Shown piece by piece: positions 8,833 to 16,240 of a stretch of 19,190 nt of DNA. The position numbers and the translations under genes were made by a program. The stretch covers positions 2,501-21,690 of the forward strand of contig JAWQFJ010016874.1 of assembly GCA_034096865.1 (NCBI GenBank), read 5' to 3'. The stretch comes from Theodoxus fluviatilis (lineage: Eukaryota; Mollusca; Gastropoda; Cycloneritida; Neritidae). Position 1 is the first letter of the stretch. Each line of letters starts with the position of its first letter. Below the pieces are notes generated by a model. The model saw nothing but the letters and a program-made list of their open reading frames with translations. It did not search any database and had not been told where the DNA came from.

Positions 8833-9792
8833 GCAAATGTGCCAAGTGGAGGAGATACGACATCAGCAAAGCGTGAAGATCAGAAAGTGGTTGAAAGCTT
8901 GGCCGTCTGTGAGTCAGAGCTGGTAAAACCTGAGGGCAAGAGATATGCAGAAGTGTCCGTCACAAAGGTGGATGAAAAAAGCCAGTCTGCCAAACAGGAA
9001 GCGGCAGCTTTAGAAGGGAACCGTGACAACGAGAGGGGCGACGAAGAACTCGATGAAAGTACCACATCTTCCTTGCACGTGTCCCAATACACCGAAGGCA
9101 GACGCAGCAATATAAGTTACCAGAGAGGGGTGGACGAAAACTCGGACGTCGGTGGAGATTTATCGGCAACATGCAAAAGCGAACGCCATGACGAACTCGT
9201 AAATAAAAACGCTGTGGAAAAGACATCTGCTGGACATGAGACTGTGGCACCTGGGGCTGAATGCAGAGACGAGACAGAAGACGAAATCATTCATGAAATC
9301 ATGAGCCTCCCCGGAAATGAGCTGGTAGCAGATGAAACGAAATACATCGACGAGAAAGGCGATGAAAGTGTCGATGACGATACGACCCCCGACAAACACA
9401 AACCGGAAGTACCGAGAAACGAATGCAACGACGAAATCTACGAGGAAATTTTCGATGAAGATATGGCAGCCTTAGCGACGATAGCTGTCGATGACCAAGC
9501 CGAACAAACCGAGAATCTTCCACTGGAGTCATCAAGAAAAGTTCACTTGGGCAGCCAGAATGAAAACGGGGATGATGTCGCTACTGACAGACACAACGCC
9601 ACAGTGGTAGTGGAAGCCACACCTACTGTCAGTGGTGGTGACGATGGTGACTGGACAAGCGGACTCCAGGGCTGTGTCTGCAGAAAACCCAGACTTCACT
9701 CGGCTCCGCCTGCCCCTGGTCAACCTGCAGCCACGTCCCCTGCAGCGTCTGGACGAGCACATCCCAAATCCTTCAGCAGAGGGAGGTCTTAA
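8737..9792 (+). CDS. Second acidic region of the RRM gene
   Basis: Frame 1 reopens right after TGA 8734-8736, with EEEKEEAGAKQKQEQEQKDD, then a run of Asp, then NVPSGGDTTSAKREDQ, and continues to TAA 9790-9792. There is no ATG in this frame near the start, so it is the continuation of the upstream protein and not a separate gene. It is acidic and Asp/Glu/Thr-rich, with loosely repeated modules such as DETEDEIIHEIMS and NDEIYEEIFDEDMA (around 9270-9465) that resemble short amphipathic binding motifs. From about 9660 the protein-like phase appears to move to frame 2, so the last 40 residues of this frame, rich in Pro and Ala, may be out of phase. Confidence 0.5.
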   Translation, partial: EHEEEKEEAGAKQKQEQEQKDDEDKDKDDDDDANVPSGGDTTSAKREDQKVVESLAVCESELVKPEGKRYAEVSVTKVDEKSQSAKQEAAALEGNRDNERGDEELDESTTSSLHVSQYTEGRRSNISYQRGVDENSDVGGDLSATCKSERHDELVNKNAVEKTSAGHETVAPGAECRDETEDEIIHEIMSLPGNELVADETKYIDEKGDESVDDDTTPDKHKPEVPRNECNDEIYEEIFDEDMAALATIAVDDQAEQTENLPLESSRKVHLGSQNENGDDVATDRHNATVVVEATPTVSGGDDGDWTSGLQGCVCRKPRLHSAPPAPGQPAATSPAASGRAHPKSFSRGRS

Positions 9793-9804
9793 ACCTCGTC
9801 CATA

Positions 9805-10095
9805 TTGACCAGGTCCCAGGTCTCGGGGAGAGTCCTCCTGGACGACGACAAAAATGAACTCTACGTCGGTGGGATACCGCCTGAAGTCTCCAAAGATCAG
9901 GTTTTGGAAGCGCTCCGACGCATGACCCCCCGAGTGATCCTGACCAAATACGCCAAGTGCAAGAAGGACAGGAAGCTGAGTTTCTGCTACGCCTCCTTCG
10001 CCAGGGAAGAGGACATGCGTGGGGTTTTGGACAGAGGGGTCAGTGTCTGTGGCCGTGAGCTCAAGGTGGCCTTCAGGAAGAAAAGCCAAGTGTAG
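9805..10095 (+). CDS. RNA-recognition motif (RRM) domain, C-terminus of the acidic gene
   Basis: The 96-codon open stretch contains an RRM. RNP2 is LYVGGI at 9859-9876, followed by the first helix (SKDQVLEALRRM). RNP1 is LSFCYASF at 9976-9999, keeping the aromatic residues at positions 3, 5 and 8. It is followed by the second helix (EEDMRGVLDRG) and a last strand (RELKVAFRKK). The domain fits one canonical RRM of about 75 residues and should bind single-stranded RNA or a protein partner. The given start (TTG) is only the first codon after TAA 9790-9792; the domain has no ATG of its own and most likely belongs to the upstream protein. The stop is immediately followed by AG|GTAACT, which resembles a splice donor, so the last exon may lie further right. 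Confidence 0.75.
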   Translation: MTRSQVSGRVLLDDDKNELYVGGIPPEVSKDQVLEALRRMTPRVILTKYAKCKKDRKLSFCYASFAREEDMRGVLDRGVSVCGRELKVAFRKKSQV

Positions 10096-10267
10096 GTAAC
10101 TCCTGGGTCGAATGGGCCCCAGCGTTTCCAGTCCAAATTTGGTTCCAAGACGCAGATGGAGCCTCGCCCAGTTTCATGGTGGGTTGCCAAGTGACGCTGA
10201 CTAAATGTGCAGCTGCACCACGAGGTCATGCAGAACACCCGTGAAGACGTCGGAATTTACTGCAGTA

Positions 10268-10380
10268 TATGAGTGTGTGTGTGCGCGTGTGTGTGTGCGC
10301 GTGTGTGTGTGTGTGCGCGCGCGAGAGCGTGTGTGTATGCGTGTGTGTGCATGTTTATGTGCGTGTGTGCGCGCGCGCGC
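10268..10380. repeat. Alternating purine-pyrimidine tract (TG and CG)
   Basis: The tract consists of TG repeats broken by CG runs, ending in CGCGCGCGC at about 10371-10379. Nearly every base alternates purine and pyrimidine. Short Cys/Val/Arg-rich frames across it are shadows. It lies about 170 bp after the RRM stop, in what may be a 3' UTR or intron. Confidence 0.95.
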
Positions 10381-10382
10381 AA

Positions 10383-10387
10383 GAGGG

Positions 10388-10445
<58 letters not shown>

Positions 10446-10478
10446 GAAAGAGAGAGACAGAGAGAGAAAGAGAGAGAA
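10383..10478. repeat. GA dinucleotide microsatellite
   Basis: A G run, then an uninterrupted GA tract of about 48 bp, then GA with CAGAGAGAGAAA interruptions repeated twice. It directly abuts the TG/CG tract. It is pure purine on the plus strand apart from two isolated C. Confidence 0.95.
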
Positions 10479-11438
10479 CTGAATTGAACTTTGAGGCCAG
10501 CGGCCCATTTCATGGAAAAGTAGTTCCATAGTGTACACTGTTCATTGCTGTATAGAACTATCTTCATTCAAACTGTTCGTTTATAAATATATCTGGGTGG
10601 ATAGGTTCCCCTGTACATATTCAATACAAACCTTTGTCGACTATGTACATACACAAACCTCTGCAATTGTCTACTTTCTCAGTATTTATTCTCTCAACCT
10701 CACGGCATGAAAAATGTACATCTCAAGTGATCTTGTCCTTCTCTCTTGATTTCTCTGCATTGAAGTTTTACAGCCGTAGGTTTTCCAATTTTGTACCTGA
10801 AATCGTTCTGAATAGTTTTTCTTTTCTCCCAATTTGAAGCACAAACCCAGGAACCAGGGTTAGGACCTGGCAAACAATCCACACCCTGGCTCCTGTGAGG
10901 TCCGTGCATCCGCTTGTTAACGTGGAAGTACCCTTTCTAGACATTGGAGAAGTAAGAAATTTGGATATGTGGAAGATGTTCATGTCAGATAATGATTACC
11001 AAGATTTGGAGGATTCAGGTCAAGGTCATTCTGACAAAAATGGCTGCTATGTCTAAAAATAGTAACTCTTTCACTGGTGATAATCTCAGAACTGGTAATA
11101 GATAGAATTCTGCAATTTTAACCACATATAGTATGACTATAGAGCTAAAATGTGAACTAAAAGCTAAGGTTTATACAATATACCTTAATATTCATGATTT
11201 TTTAATGATTTTGTGTATAATTTCAGCTTCCGTAACACCCAAATTGAAAGCAATTTTTGAATTTTCTCACTGATAAATTGAGCTATAAACTCAATTGTAG
11301 ATCAGATTAAAATTATGTATTTGCTAAAGAAGTCTACCAAGTTTCAAGGTGATAGCTTTAGTAGTCTTTGAGATTATACAAAGTAAAGTTGAGTCCTGAA
11401 CAGAAAAAACCGAAACAGAGAAAATTTGATTTAAAGTC
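10479..11438. other. AT-rich noncoding region between two convergent genes
   Basis: No coding frame was recognised; the short minus-strand frames near 10700-10983 have no domain features. The left part may be 3' UTR of the RRM gene. The right part contains a perfect hairpin, AATTGAG (11276-11282) with CTCAATT (11290-11296). A stretch near 11080-11125 is weakly complementary to 13145-13195 on the far side of the transposase gene. Confidence 0.5.
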
Positions 11439-11444
11439 TTTATT
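11439..11444 (-). terminator. Polyadenylation signal AATAAA of the Mutator-like gene
   Basis: TTTATT on the plus strand reads AATAAA on the minus strand, 190 bases after the transposase stop codon. No other AATAAA was noticed between the two. This gives a 3' UTR of about 200 bases. Confidence 0.5.
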
Positions 11445-11633
11445 GATCAATATCTACCTACTGCAAAGAGTGAAAAGCATGGTATTGCTACAGATTCATT
11501 TTCCAACTACCTAGAAGAAGTACACAACATTTCAACATGATAACTCAAGTAGTTTTCTTGTAGGACTGTACATTGTTCAGTGATTTGGCCCTCTCACCGA
11601 AAACATGAATTACATGAAACTGGAAAACCTCCA

Positions 11634-12587
11634 TCAAATTCTCTTTACATGAAGATTGCTAGATTCAGTGTCCCCCAGGCTGGTAATCATCATCACCCTT
11701 CTGTCCCCATCCCCAAGGTAGCCTGTGTATTTGAGGCCATACTGCTGTTCTGATCTTCTAAAAATCTCCAACATACCTGCTGGTTCCATGCTCCCCGAAG
11801 ACCCTTCGTGATTCTTCATGCATTTTTCTGCATGTGTTTGTTGCCAATCCTTGAACTCTTTTTCTCCCAATCTCTTTTTGGACTTGGCACAAGCATCACA
11901 GTAATTGCTGGAAACATGGATATCCAGAACTTTTGCAGGACCTTTGGGATTCACAGAAAGTACAGTTGATATACCATTCTTGCTGACAAAGCCCCGTCTC
12001 TGCCAAGTGCCATCACAAGACACAGTGGCTTCATCACCAGGCAGAGCACTAGACAGTTCTTGTGCTGCTAATTTCATTGTGTTCTTTGCCACTTCCTTTG
12101 TGGCAGCAGCAATCTTGTCTCTCTGCTTTGCAAATGTCTGAGCACTAACTGGTGGAGGCATGTTCATATTTTGGAGGAACCTCTTCCCCTTCCGACAGTG
12201 ACATCCAATGCTGAATGTTGCAGCTGCAAAGCGAAGATTAGTGTCCTCAACACTGGACTTCAGAACAGACACATTTTCACAAATGTCACATGTGAAAGTC
12301 ACCGTGGTGGAAACCCCCTGTCTTGTTTCAGAAACAGTGCATGCAGTGTTCTTGCATTCTTTACATGGGAGATCTTTGATGAAATCTACTAGTAAAGTAG
12401 TATCCATCAGTCTATATCCATACAGTTCATCTCCAGGAGGCCTACCCACTGCGGATGTAGAGGCTGCTTCACCAAGTTTCTGGGATGAAGCAGTTTGTGG
12501 CACATCTTCAGTTTCAGCAGTCTTCCTCTTTATCAAGGGCCCAGTGAATCGGTTTCCATGAAATTTTCTTTTTCCTCTTCTGCCCAT
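11634..12587 (-). CDS. Mutator-like (MULE) transposase, N-terminal and first catalytic part, C-terminally truncated
   Basis: A 317-residue protein starting MGRRGKRKFHG, a start typical of animal Mutator-like transposase-domain proteins. A Met nine codons earlier (12614) would lie across the predicted splice acceptor. Numbered from the 12587 start, Cys pairs CKEC (about 75-78) and CDIC (100-103) suggest a zinc knuckle. Then come SCDGTWQRRGFVSKNG (190-205, with the likely first catalytic Asp), SSNYCDACAKSKKRLG (226-241) and YTGYLGDGDRR (287-297, with the second acidic site). The family normally continues well past GDGD into a segment with a conserved histidine and the catalytic Glu. Here the frame ends about 23 residues later and the remaining C-terminus was not found in any frame. 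It is either an inactive transposase or a shortened derivative kept for another role. Confidence 0.75.
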   Translation of the reverse strand: MGRRGKRKFHGNRFTGPLIKRKTAETEDVPQTASSQKLGEAASTSAVGRPPGDELYGYRLMDTTLLVDFIKDLPCKECKNTACTVSETRQGVSTTVTFTCDICENVSVLKSSVEDTNLRFAAATFSIGCHCRKGKRFLQNMNMPPPVSAQTFAKQRDKIAAATKEVAKNTMKLAAQELSSALPGDEATVSCDGTWQRRGFVSKNGISTVLSVNPKGPAKVLDIHVSSNYCDACAKSKKRLGEKEFKDWQQTHAEKCMKNHEGSSGSMEPAGMLEIFRRSEQQYGLKYTGYLGDGDRRVMMITSLGDTESSNLHVKRI

Positions 12588-13000
12588 GCTGATGCGGCAT
12601 CGACCTGAAAACAATTACATACAATATGTAGTTTCAGAGCCAGTCCAACTATTTGAAGTCATTTCATTACTACTGTTCATTGAATACAAAGATTTCTCAA
12701 ACAAGCAATGCGAGATGTACAGCAAAGAGCTGAATACTCTCTCAAGTCTCTGCACATTCATCTTCGGCAAATGTAAACAAATCAACTTGCTCGTTGAGAT
12801 CGGCTCTGTGGCCGCTGAAAGTGATCTCGATCTGTTGATTTACATCAATCTGACACAAGAAATCAGTAATACACTATACATTTACAAGTTTACGGGAACA
12901 TACCTTCATATATGCTTGTTTTCCGTCGAAAAACCAGCAGTAGTGAGTCGAAATAACGATCGCAGGGAAGCGAGGCGTGTTGGAGGCGGAAATTCAAACA
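12588..13000 (-). other. Candidate 5' UTR exon and 299-bp intron of the Mutator-like gene
   Basis: On the minus strand, GAAG|GTATGT (exon end 12904, intron from 12903) is a strong donor and TTGTTTTCAG|GTCG (intron end 12605, exon from 12604) is a strong acceptor with a pyrimidine stretch. The ATG at 12587 lies 17 bases inside the second exon. A short ATATATGAAG at the end of the first exon would give an upstream ATG out of frame with the transposase. The plus-strand open frame 12586-13110 over this region has no domain features and is rejected. Splicing is predicted from motifs only. Confidence 0.45.
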
Positions 13001-13029
13001 GCTCGAGCCTCACTCTAAGCTGCGCTCCG

Positions 13030-13080
13030 ATTGGCTGGTTCCTTCCCTCTCCCATATGGTCCATAGTTAAGCGAACCAAT
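13030..13080. promoter_or_regulatory. Pair of inverted CCAAT boxes, likely promoter of the Mutator-like gene
   Basis: GATTGG (CCAATC on the minus strand) lies at 13029-13034 and CCAAT on the plus strand at 13076-13080. They sit within a locally GC-richer block (about 12960-13080) surrounded by AT-rich DNA. The minus-strand box lies about 130 bp before the end of the candidate first exon, a usual place for a CCAAT box. The opposite orientations allow a bidirectional promoter, but no plus-strand gene start was found just to the right. Confidence 0.4.
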
Positions 13081-13084
13081 CAGA

Positions 13085-13432
13085 TTGAAGGTTTTGAATG
13101 CAGAGAGTGATAACAGTTCTTACAAAAAGGATCCAAAATGCTGCGAAATAGTGAAAAAATTATTGAAATCGGTCGATTAGTTTTTGAGATACAAGCATTT
13201 TAAATTATGAATATTTAATGAAGTATTTATTTTGAAACCCCTCTTGCATAAATTGAGTATTTAAACGTATTTAGAGACAGATTTGGTAAATGAAACTCGC
13301 TGACATCGTTTATGAATACACAGAGCTTATGACGAACTAAAAAAGAGATTTTGGTGTATTTTGATGAAAGTTCATGTTTTTGATGGTTGAACCTGGCCTT
13401 AGGGAGAGGCGGCACACAACCAGGCAGACCAT
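13085..13432. other. AT-rich spacer between the Mutator-like gene and the Gypsy relic, no gene seen
   Basis: No coding frame with recognisable features. The piece near 13145-13195 is partly complementary to 11080-11125. No LTR, primer-binding site or polypurine tract was identified, although the Gypsy 5' LTR and leader would be expected here. Confidence 0.5.
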
Positions 13433-13930
13433 TTGACTACCAGGCGGTGTATTCCCATCTTTTACGGAGATCGCGATAGCACAGACGCCGAGGAGTGCGC
13501 AGAGGAAGTAAGTAGATATGCGGGGACCCGCGGCCTTAGAGAAATGGAGGCCGCGGATTACGCCGTTTCCCACCTCGAAGATCCCGCATGGGGAGAAGTC
13601 ATCCTGAGAGGACAGGACGGAAACCTGGAACAAGTAATGCCGACCGTCTTACAAGAGTTTGGCGAAGAGGAGCAGGTATATCGCCATCCGCCATGATTTC
13701 CAGTCCTGCAGCCAGAAAACCCATGAAGGGGTAAGGGAGTATGCAGACAGGCTGACGGATCTTCATAGGCGACTCGCCTTGAAGATAGGAGGTGACGTTG
13801 ACATCACCGACTGAGCCCTCTGCAAGGTGTTTGTAGACGGCCTAAGGCGCGGTCTCACACGGACCCAGTTGTTGAAGGACATGCTGGCAAACCGGAGGAT
13901 CCCCCACGTCCAGTCTAACTGGCAAGTCAC
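13433..13930 (+). pseudogene. Gypsy gag (capsid) relic
   Basis: The first frame (13433-13670) reads IPIFYGDRDSTDAEE, AADYAVSHLEDPAW and VLQEFGEEE, matching the usual capsid layout with the conserved 'hL.g.A' and 'L...FG' positions. The frame then changes near 13675-13689 and continues with RHDFQSCSQKTHEGVREYAD and LTDLHRRLALKIGGDVD. TGA follows at 13812-13814, then the same phase resumes with CKVFVDGLRRGLTRTQLL. No Cys-His zinc knuckle follows, so the nucleocapsid part is deleted or unrecognisable. The start codon is uncertain; the frame opens with TTG. Confidence 0.65.
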
Positions 13931-13935
13931 CAACC

Positions 13936-14130
13936 GTGCTCGCGACTCTGGGCAACATCCCCGTAAGAGCCCTGATCGACACTGGAAACGAGGTCTCAAC
14001 TATCACCGAAACATGGTTCAGGCAACATCCCCCCCCCCTACACACACACACACAACACTGCAGCATCAGCAGCTCGTTACCCTCAGAAGTGCCAGTGGTG
14101 ATGAAATTCCCTACTGTGGCACGGTGGAGC
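13936..14130 (+). pseudogene. Gypsy aspartic protease relic
   Basis: Frame 1 carries GNIPVRALIDTGNEVSTITE, with the catalytic DTG at 13978-13986, followed by TWFRQH. The phase is then lost across a run of ten C (14029-14038) and an AC repeat (about 14040-14054). The family pattern resumes in frame 3 with GDEIPYCGTVELTV and later VPALLGMNVL at about 14226-14255, the conserved end of the protease fold. The microsatellite thus lies inside the protease and likely caused the frame change. Confidence 0.75.
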
Positions 14131-14869
14131 TGACAGTCACCGCCCTAGGACAGACATTCCCCCATGGAGTCTTTCTAGTGGTGAAGGACTCGGCAATCTC
14201 TACAGTTCGGTCAAGGAAAGCCCAAGTGCCAGCTCTACTGGGAATGAATGTGCTGCCTCACCTGACGTCGGGATTTCACGAGCGCCCTACAAGCCTCCCA
14301 GCTGCTCTCCAAGCCATGATAGGGGAGATCAGCCTTCACCAGAAGCCTGTCAGCGGCGTGGCACGCATCGCTGGGAAAGAGACAATCTACATTCCCGCAG
14401 GATCCGTGATCAACGTGCGCATCACGGGCCCACCGTCATCGCGACCTCTCCTGGCAGAGCCTGCAGCTCATCCGCTTCCAAATGGCGTTTGTTTTGTACC
14501 ATCTCTCGTCTCAGGGGACGTCGGACAGCGCTATGTCAGGTTGATAGACTTCAACGAGGAGCCCGTCATGATGGCACGCTATACACCCCTTGCCTCGTTG
14601 AAGGAAATTCACTGCATTTCTTCCAACAATGACGAGCATCTCACTGCAATGTTGCATTCTCAGCATATCGAAAGCGACCACTCCAGTGCTCTCGACCATG
14701 CAGACCTCATCTGCCCCGATTTAATGGAACAGCATCGCAACGACGTCAACTACGCGAACTGATCAAACGACATCACAATATGTTAGTCACGGAAGAAAAC
14801 CAGTTGGGCTGCTGCAACATTGTCCGTCATCCCCTCAGAACAGTGGACGAAACACCCATCGCACAGCCT
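14057..14869 (+). pseudogene. Gypsy protease C-terminus and protease-RT linker
   Basis: Frame 3 is open to TGA 14760-14762 and covers the end of the protease and a long linker (AGKETIYIPAGSVINVRI, SLVSGDVGQRYVRLIDF). Near 14744 the family-like phase moves to frame 2 with RQLRELIKRHHNML and TEENQLGCC, the segment preceding RT, ending at TAA 14870-14872. The RT then opens in frame 3. At least two indels are needed to explain this. Confidence 0.65.
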
Positions 14870-15536
14870 TAATTACCGGTCTATTCCACCGAAACTGTAC
14901 GAGGAAGTCAAGGTTCGCCTGGAGGAGTTGTTAGAACAAGACGTCATCTATGAGAGCCTGAGTCCCTACGCCACACCTATTGTACTCGTCAGGAAGAAAG
15001 ACGGTAGTCTCCGCCTGCGTGTGGACTATCGCCGCCTCAATGCCAAGACAGTCAGGGACGCCTATCCTCTCCCCCGCCTGCTCGAGACCTTCGAAGCCCT
15101 GGCCGGAGCGCAGTTCTTCTCGACCCTTGACCTCGCAAGCGGTTACCATCAGATAGCCATGGAGCCAGACGACCAACACAAGACAGGGTTTACCACGCAA
15201 TTAGGGCTGTTTGAGTTCAACAGAATGCCATTTGGTCTCACGAACGCTCCTGCAACATTCCAAAGGCTAATGCAGACAGCGATGTCAGACTTTCTTTTCA
15301 ATTTTGTTTTAGTTTATCTTGATGACCTTTTAGTGTTCAGCAAGACATTTGAGGAACATCTGACGCACTTGGACAAGCTGCTGACTAGCATCGGAGAAAC
15401 TGGCCTCAAGATCAAGTTCTCCAAGTGTCAACTCCTGCGTCGGGAGGTAACTTATCTTGGCCACACACTTTCACGAGAAGGAATCGGGTGCCAAGAGGAA
15501 AAGATAGCTGCCGTGAGGGACTGGCCTGCACCTTAG
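14820..15536 (+). CDS. Gypsy reverse transcriptase domain
   Basis: A 238-codon frame whose first 17 residues are out-of-phase sequence; RT homology begins at YRSIPPKLYEEV (about residue 19). Blocks in order are SPYATPIVLVRKKDGSLR (48-65), VDYRRLNAKT (68-77), LDLASGYHQI with the first catalytic Asp (103-112), MPFGLTNAPATFQ (136-148), YLDD with the catalytic pair (166-169) and SKCQLLRREVTYLGH (205-219 region). All catalytic residues are present. It ends at TAG 15534-15536, in the middle of the conserved WPAP region; the same frame continues with ISFLGFVSYYRR, so the stop is a nonsense change inside pol and not the natural end. Confidence 0.9.
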   Translation: MSVIPSEQWTKHPSHSLNYRSIPPKLYEEVKVRLEELLEQDVIYESLSPYATPIVLVRKKDGSLRLRVDYRRLNAKTVRDAYPLPRLLETFEALAGAQFFSTLDLASGYHQIAMEPDDQHKTGFTTQLGLFEFNRMPFGLTNAPATFQRLMQTAMSDFLFNFVLVYLDDLLVFSKTFEEHLTHLDKLLTSIGETGLKIKFSKCQLLRREVTYLGHTLSREGIGCQEEKIAAVRDWPAP

Positions 15537-16240
15537 ACAGCACGAGTGCTCATATCCTTTCTGGGGTTCGTCAGTTATTATCGGCGGAAAATTATAAAAT
15601 TTTCGCCCGCATCGCTGGCCCACTGCACGACTTGGTTAACATCCACTCCGAGGGGAAGAAGGGAGGTCACAGGACCCGTGACGTAACAAGACACTGGAAG
15701 CAAGAGCACGAGAATGCCTTCAGCAGTCTGAAGTCGGCACTGACAGGAACAGATGTCCTCGGCTTTGCAGATTTCCAGCGCCCGTTCATCCTGGAAGTGG
15801 ATGCCAGCCACGATGGGTGAGGTGCCATTCTGTCCCAGGAGCAATCCGGCGCCAAGATCAAGGTGATCGCTTACGCTAGCAGACACCTACGCCCCACGGA
15901 ACGCGACTGCGACAACTACAGCAGCTTCAAACTGGAATTCCTGGCTCTTAAGCAGGCCGTGACAGAGAAATTCAGACTCTATCTCATGGGAACTAAGATC
16001 TCTATACTGACAGACAACAACCCCCTCACCCACCTCCAGACGGCGAAACTCCGAGCAGTCGAACAGCGTTGGTGCACAGAGCTGGCAAGCTTCAACTACG
16101 AAATAAATCACCGCCCAGGAAAGTCCAATCCAGCTGACGCCTTGACGCGCATACCAACCCTTGCAAGCCCAGCATGGTCAGCAGGCACTGAAATCCAAGT
16201 CCACATTGCCTGCGTCCAGGAAGTATGGTGTCAGTCCCTA
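15537..16240 (+). pseudogene. Gypsy RT thumb and RNase H domain, with an internal stop
   Basis: After the TAG the pol phase moves from frame 3 to frame 2 at an A/T-rich stretch (15583-15603). Frame 2 then gives IAGPLHDLVN, ALTGTDVLGFADFQRPFILE and VDASHDG, stops at TGA 15818-15820 and continues in the same phase with GAILSQ and VIAYASRHLRP. RNase H acidic residues are recognisable in VDAS (about 15799-15810), KLEFLAL, LTDNNPL and NPADALTR. GKSNPADALTR near 16119-16151 marks the usual end of RNase H. The TGA falls at the Leu/Gly position after DAS..G. Confidence 0.8.

Larger units (their letters stand above)
6340..10095 (+). pseudogene. Acidic, low-complexity, RRM-ending gene with several lesions (gene or pseudogene)
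   Basis: A single plus-strand coding unit can be followed for 3.75 kb. Frame 1 carries the acidic N-terminus to TAG 7795-7797, then continues as Gln/Glu codons to about 8034. Frame 2 carries the Glu/Lys/Asp/Asn tract from about 8035 to 8735. Frame 1 resumes from about 8737 to TAA 9790-9792 and then carries the RRM to TAG 10093-10095. Between about 9660 and 9805 frame 2 looks more protein-like (LRLPLVNLQPRPLQRLDEH) than frame 1, so a further pair of shifts, or an intron not recognised, lies just before the RRM. Composition and phase continuity argue for one gene of roughly 1,250 codons. It may be a decayed gene, a gene with small introns, or a sound gene damaged by assembly errors in the repeat. 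No family was recognised beyond the RRM. Confidence 0.55.

Noticed and set aside
7558..8869. Minus-strand frames of 345-419 residues rich in Ser, Leu, Pro, Cys and Ala
   Set aside because: Reverse-strand shadows of the GAG/AAG/CAG tract; single-residue runs with no domain.
10205..10567. Short Cys/Val/Arg and Ser/Leu frames across the TG/CG and GA tracts
   Set aside because: Artefacts of dinucleotide repeats on both strands.
12586..13110. Plus-strand frame of 174 residues opposite the Mutator-like gene start
   Set aside because: No recognisable domain, and it covers the candidate intron, first exon and CCAAT region of the minus-strand gene.
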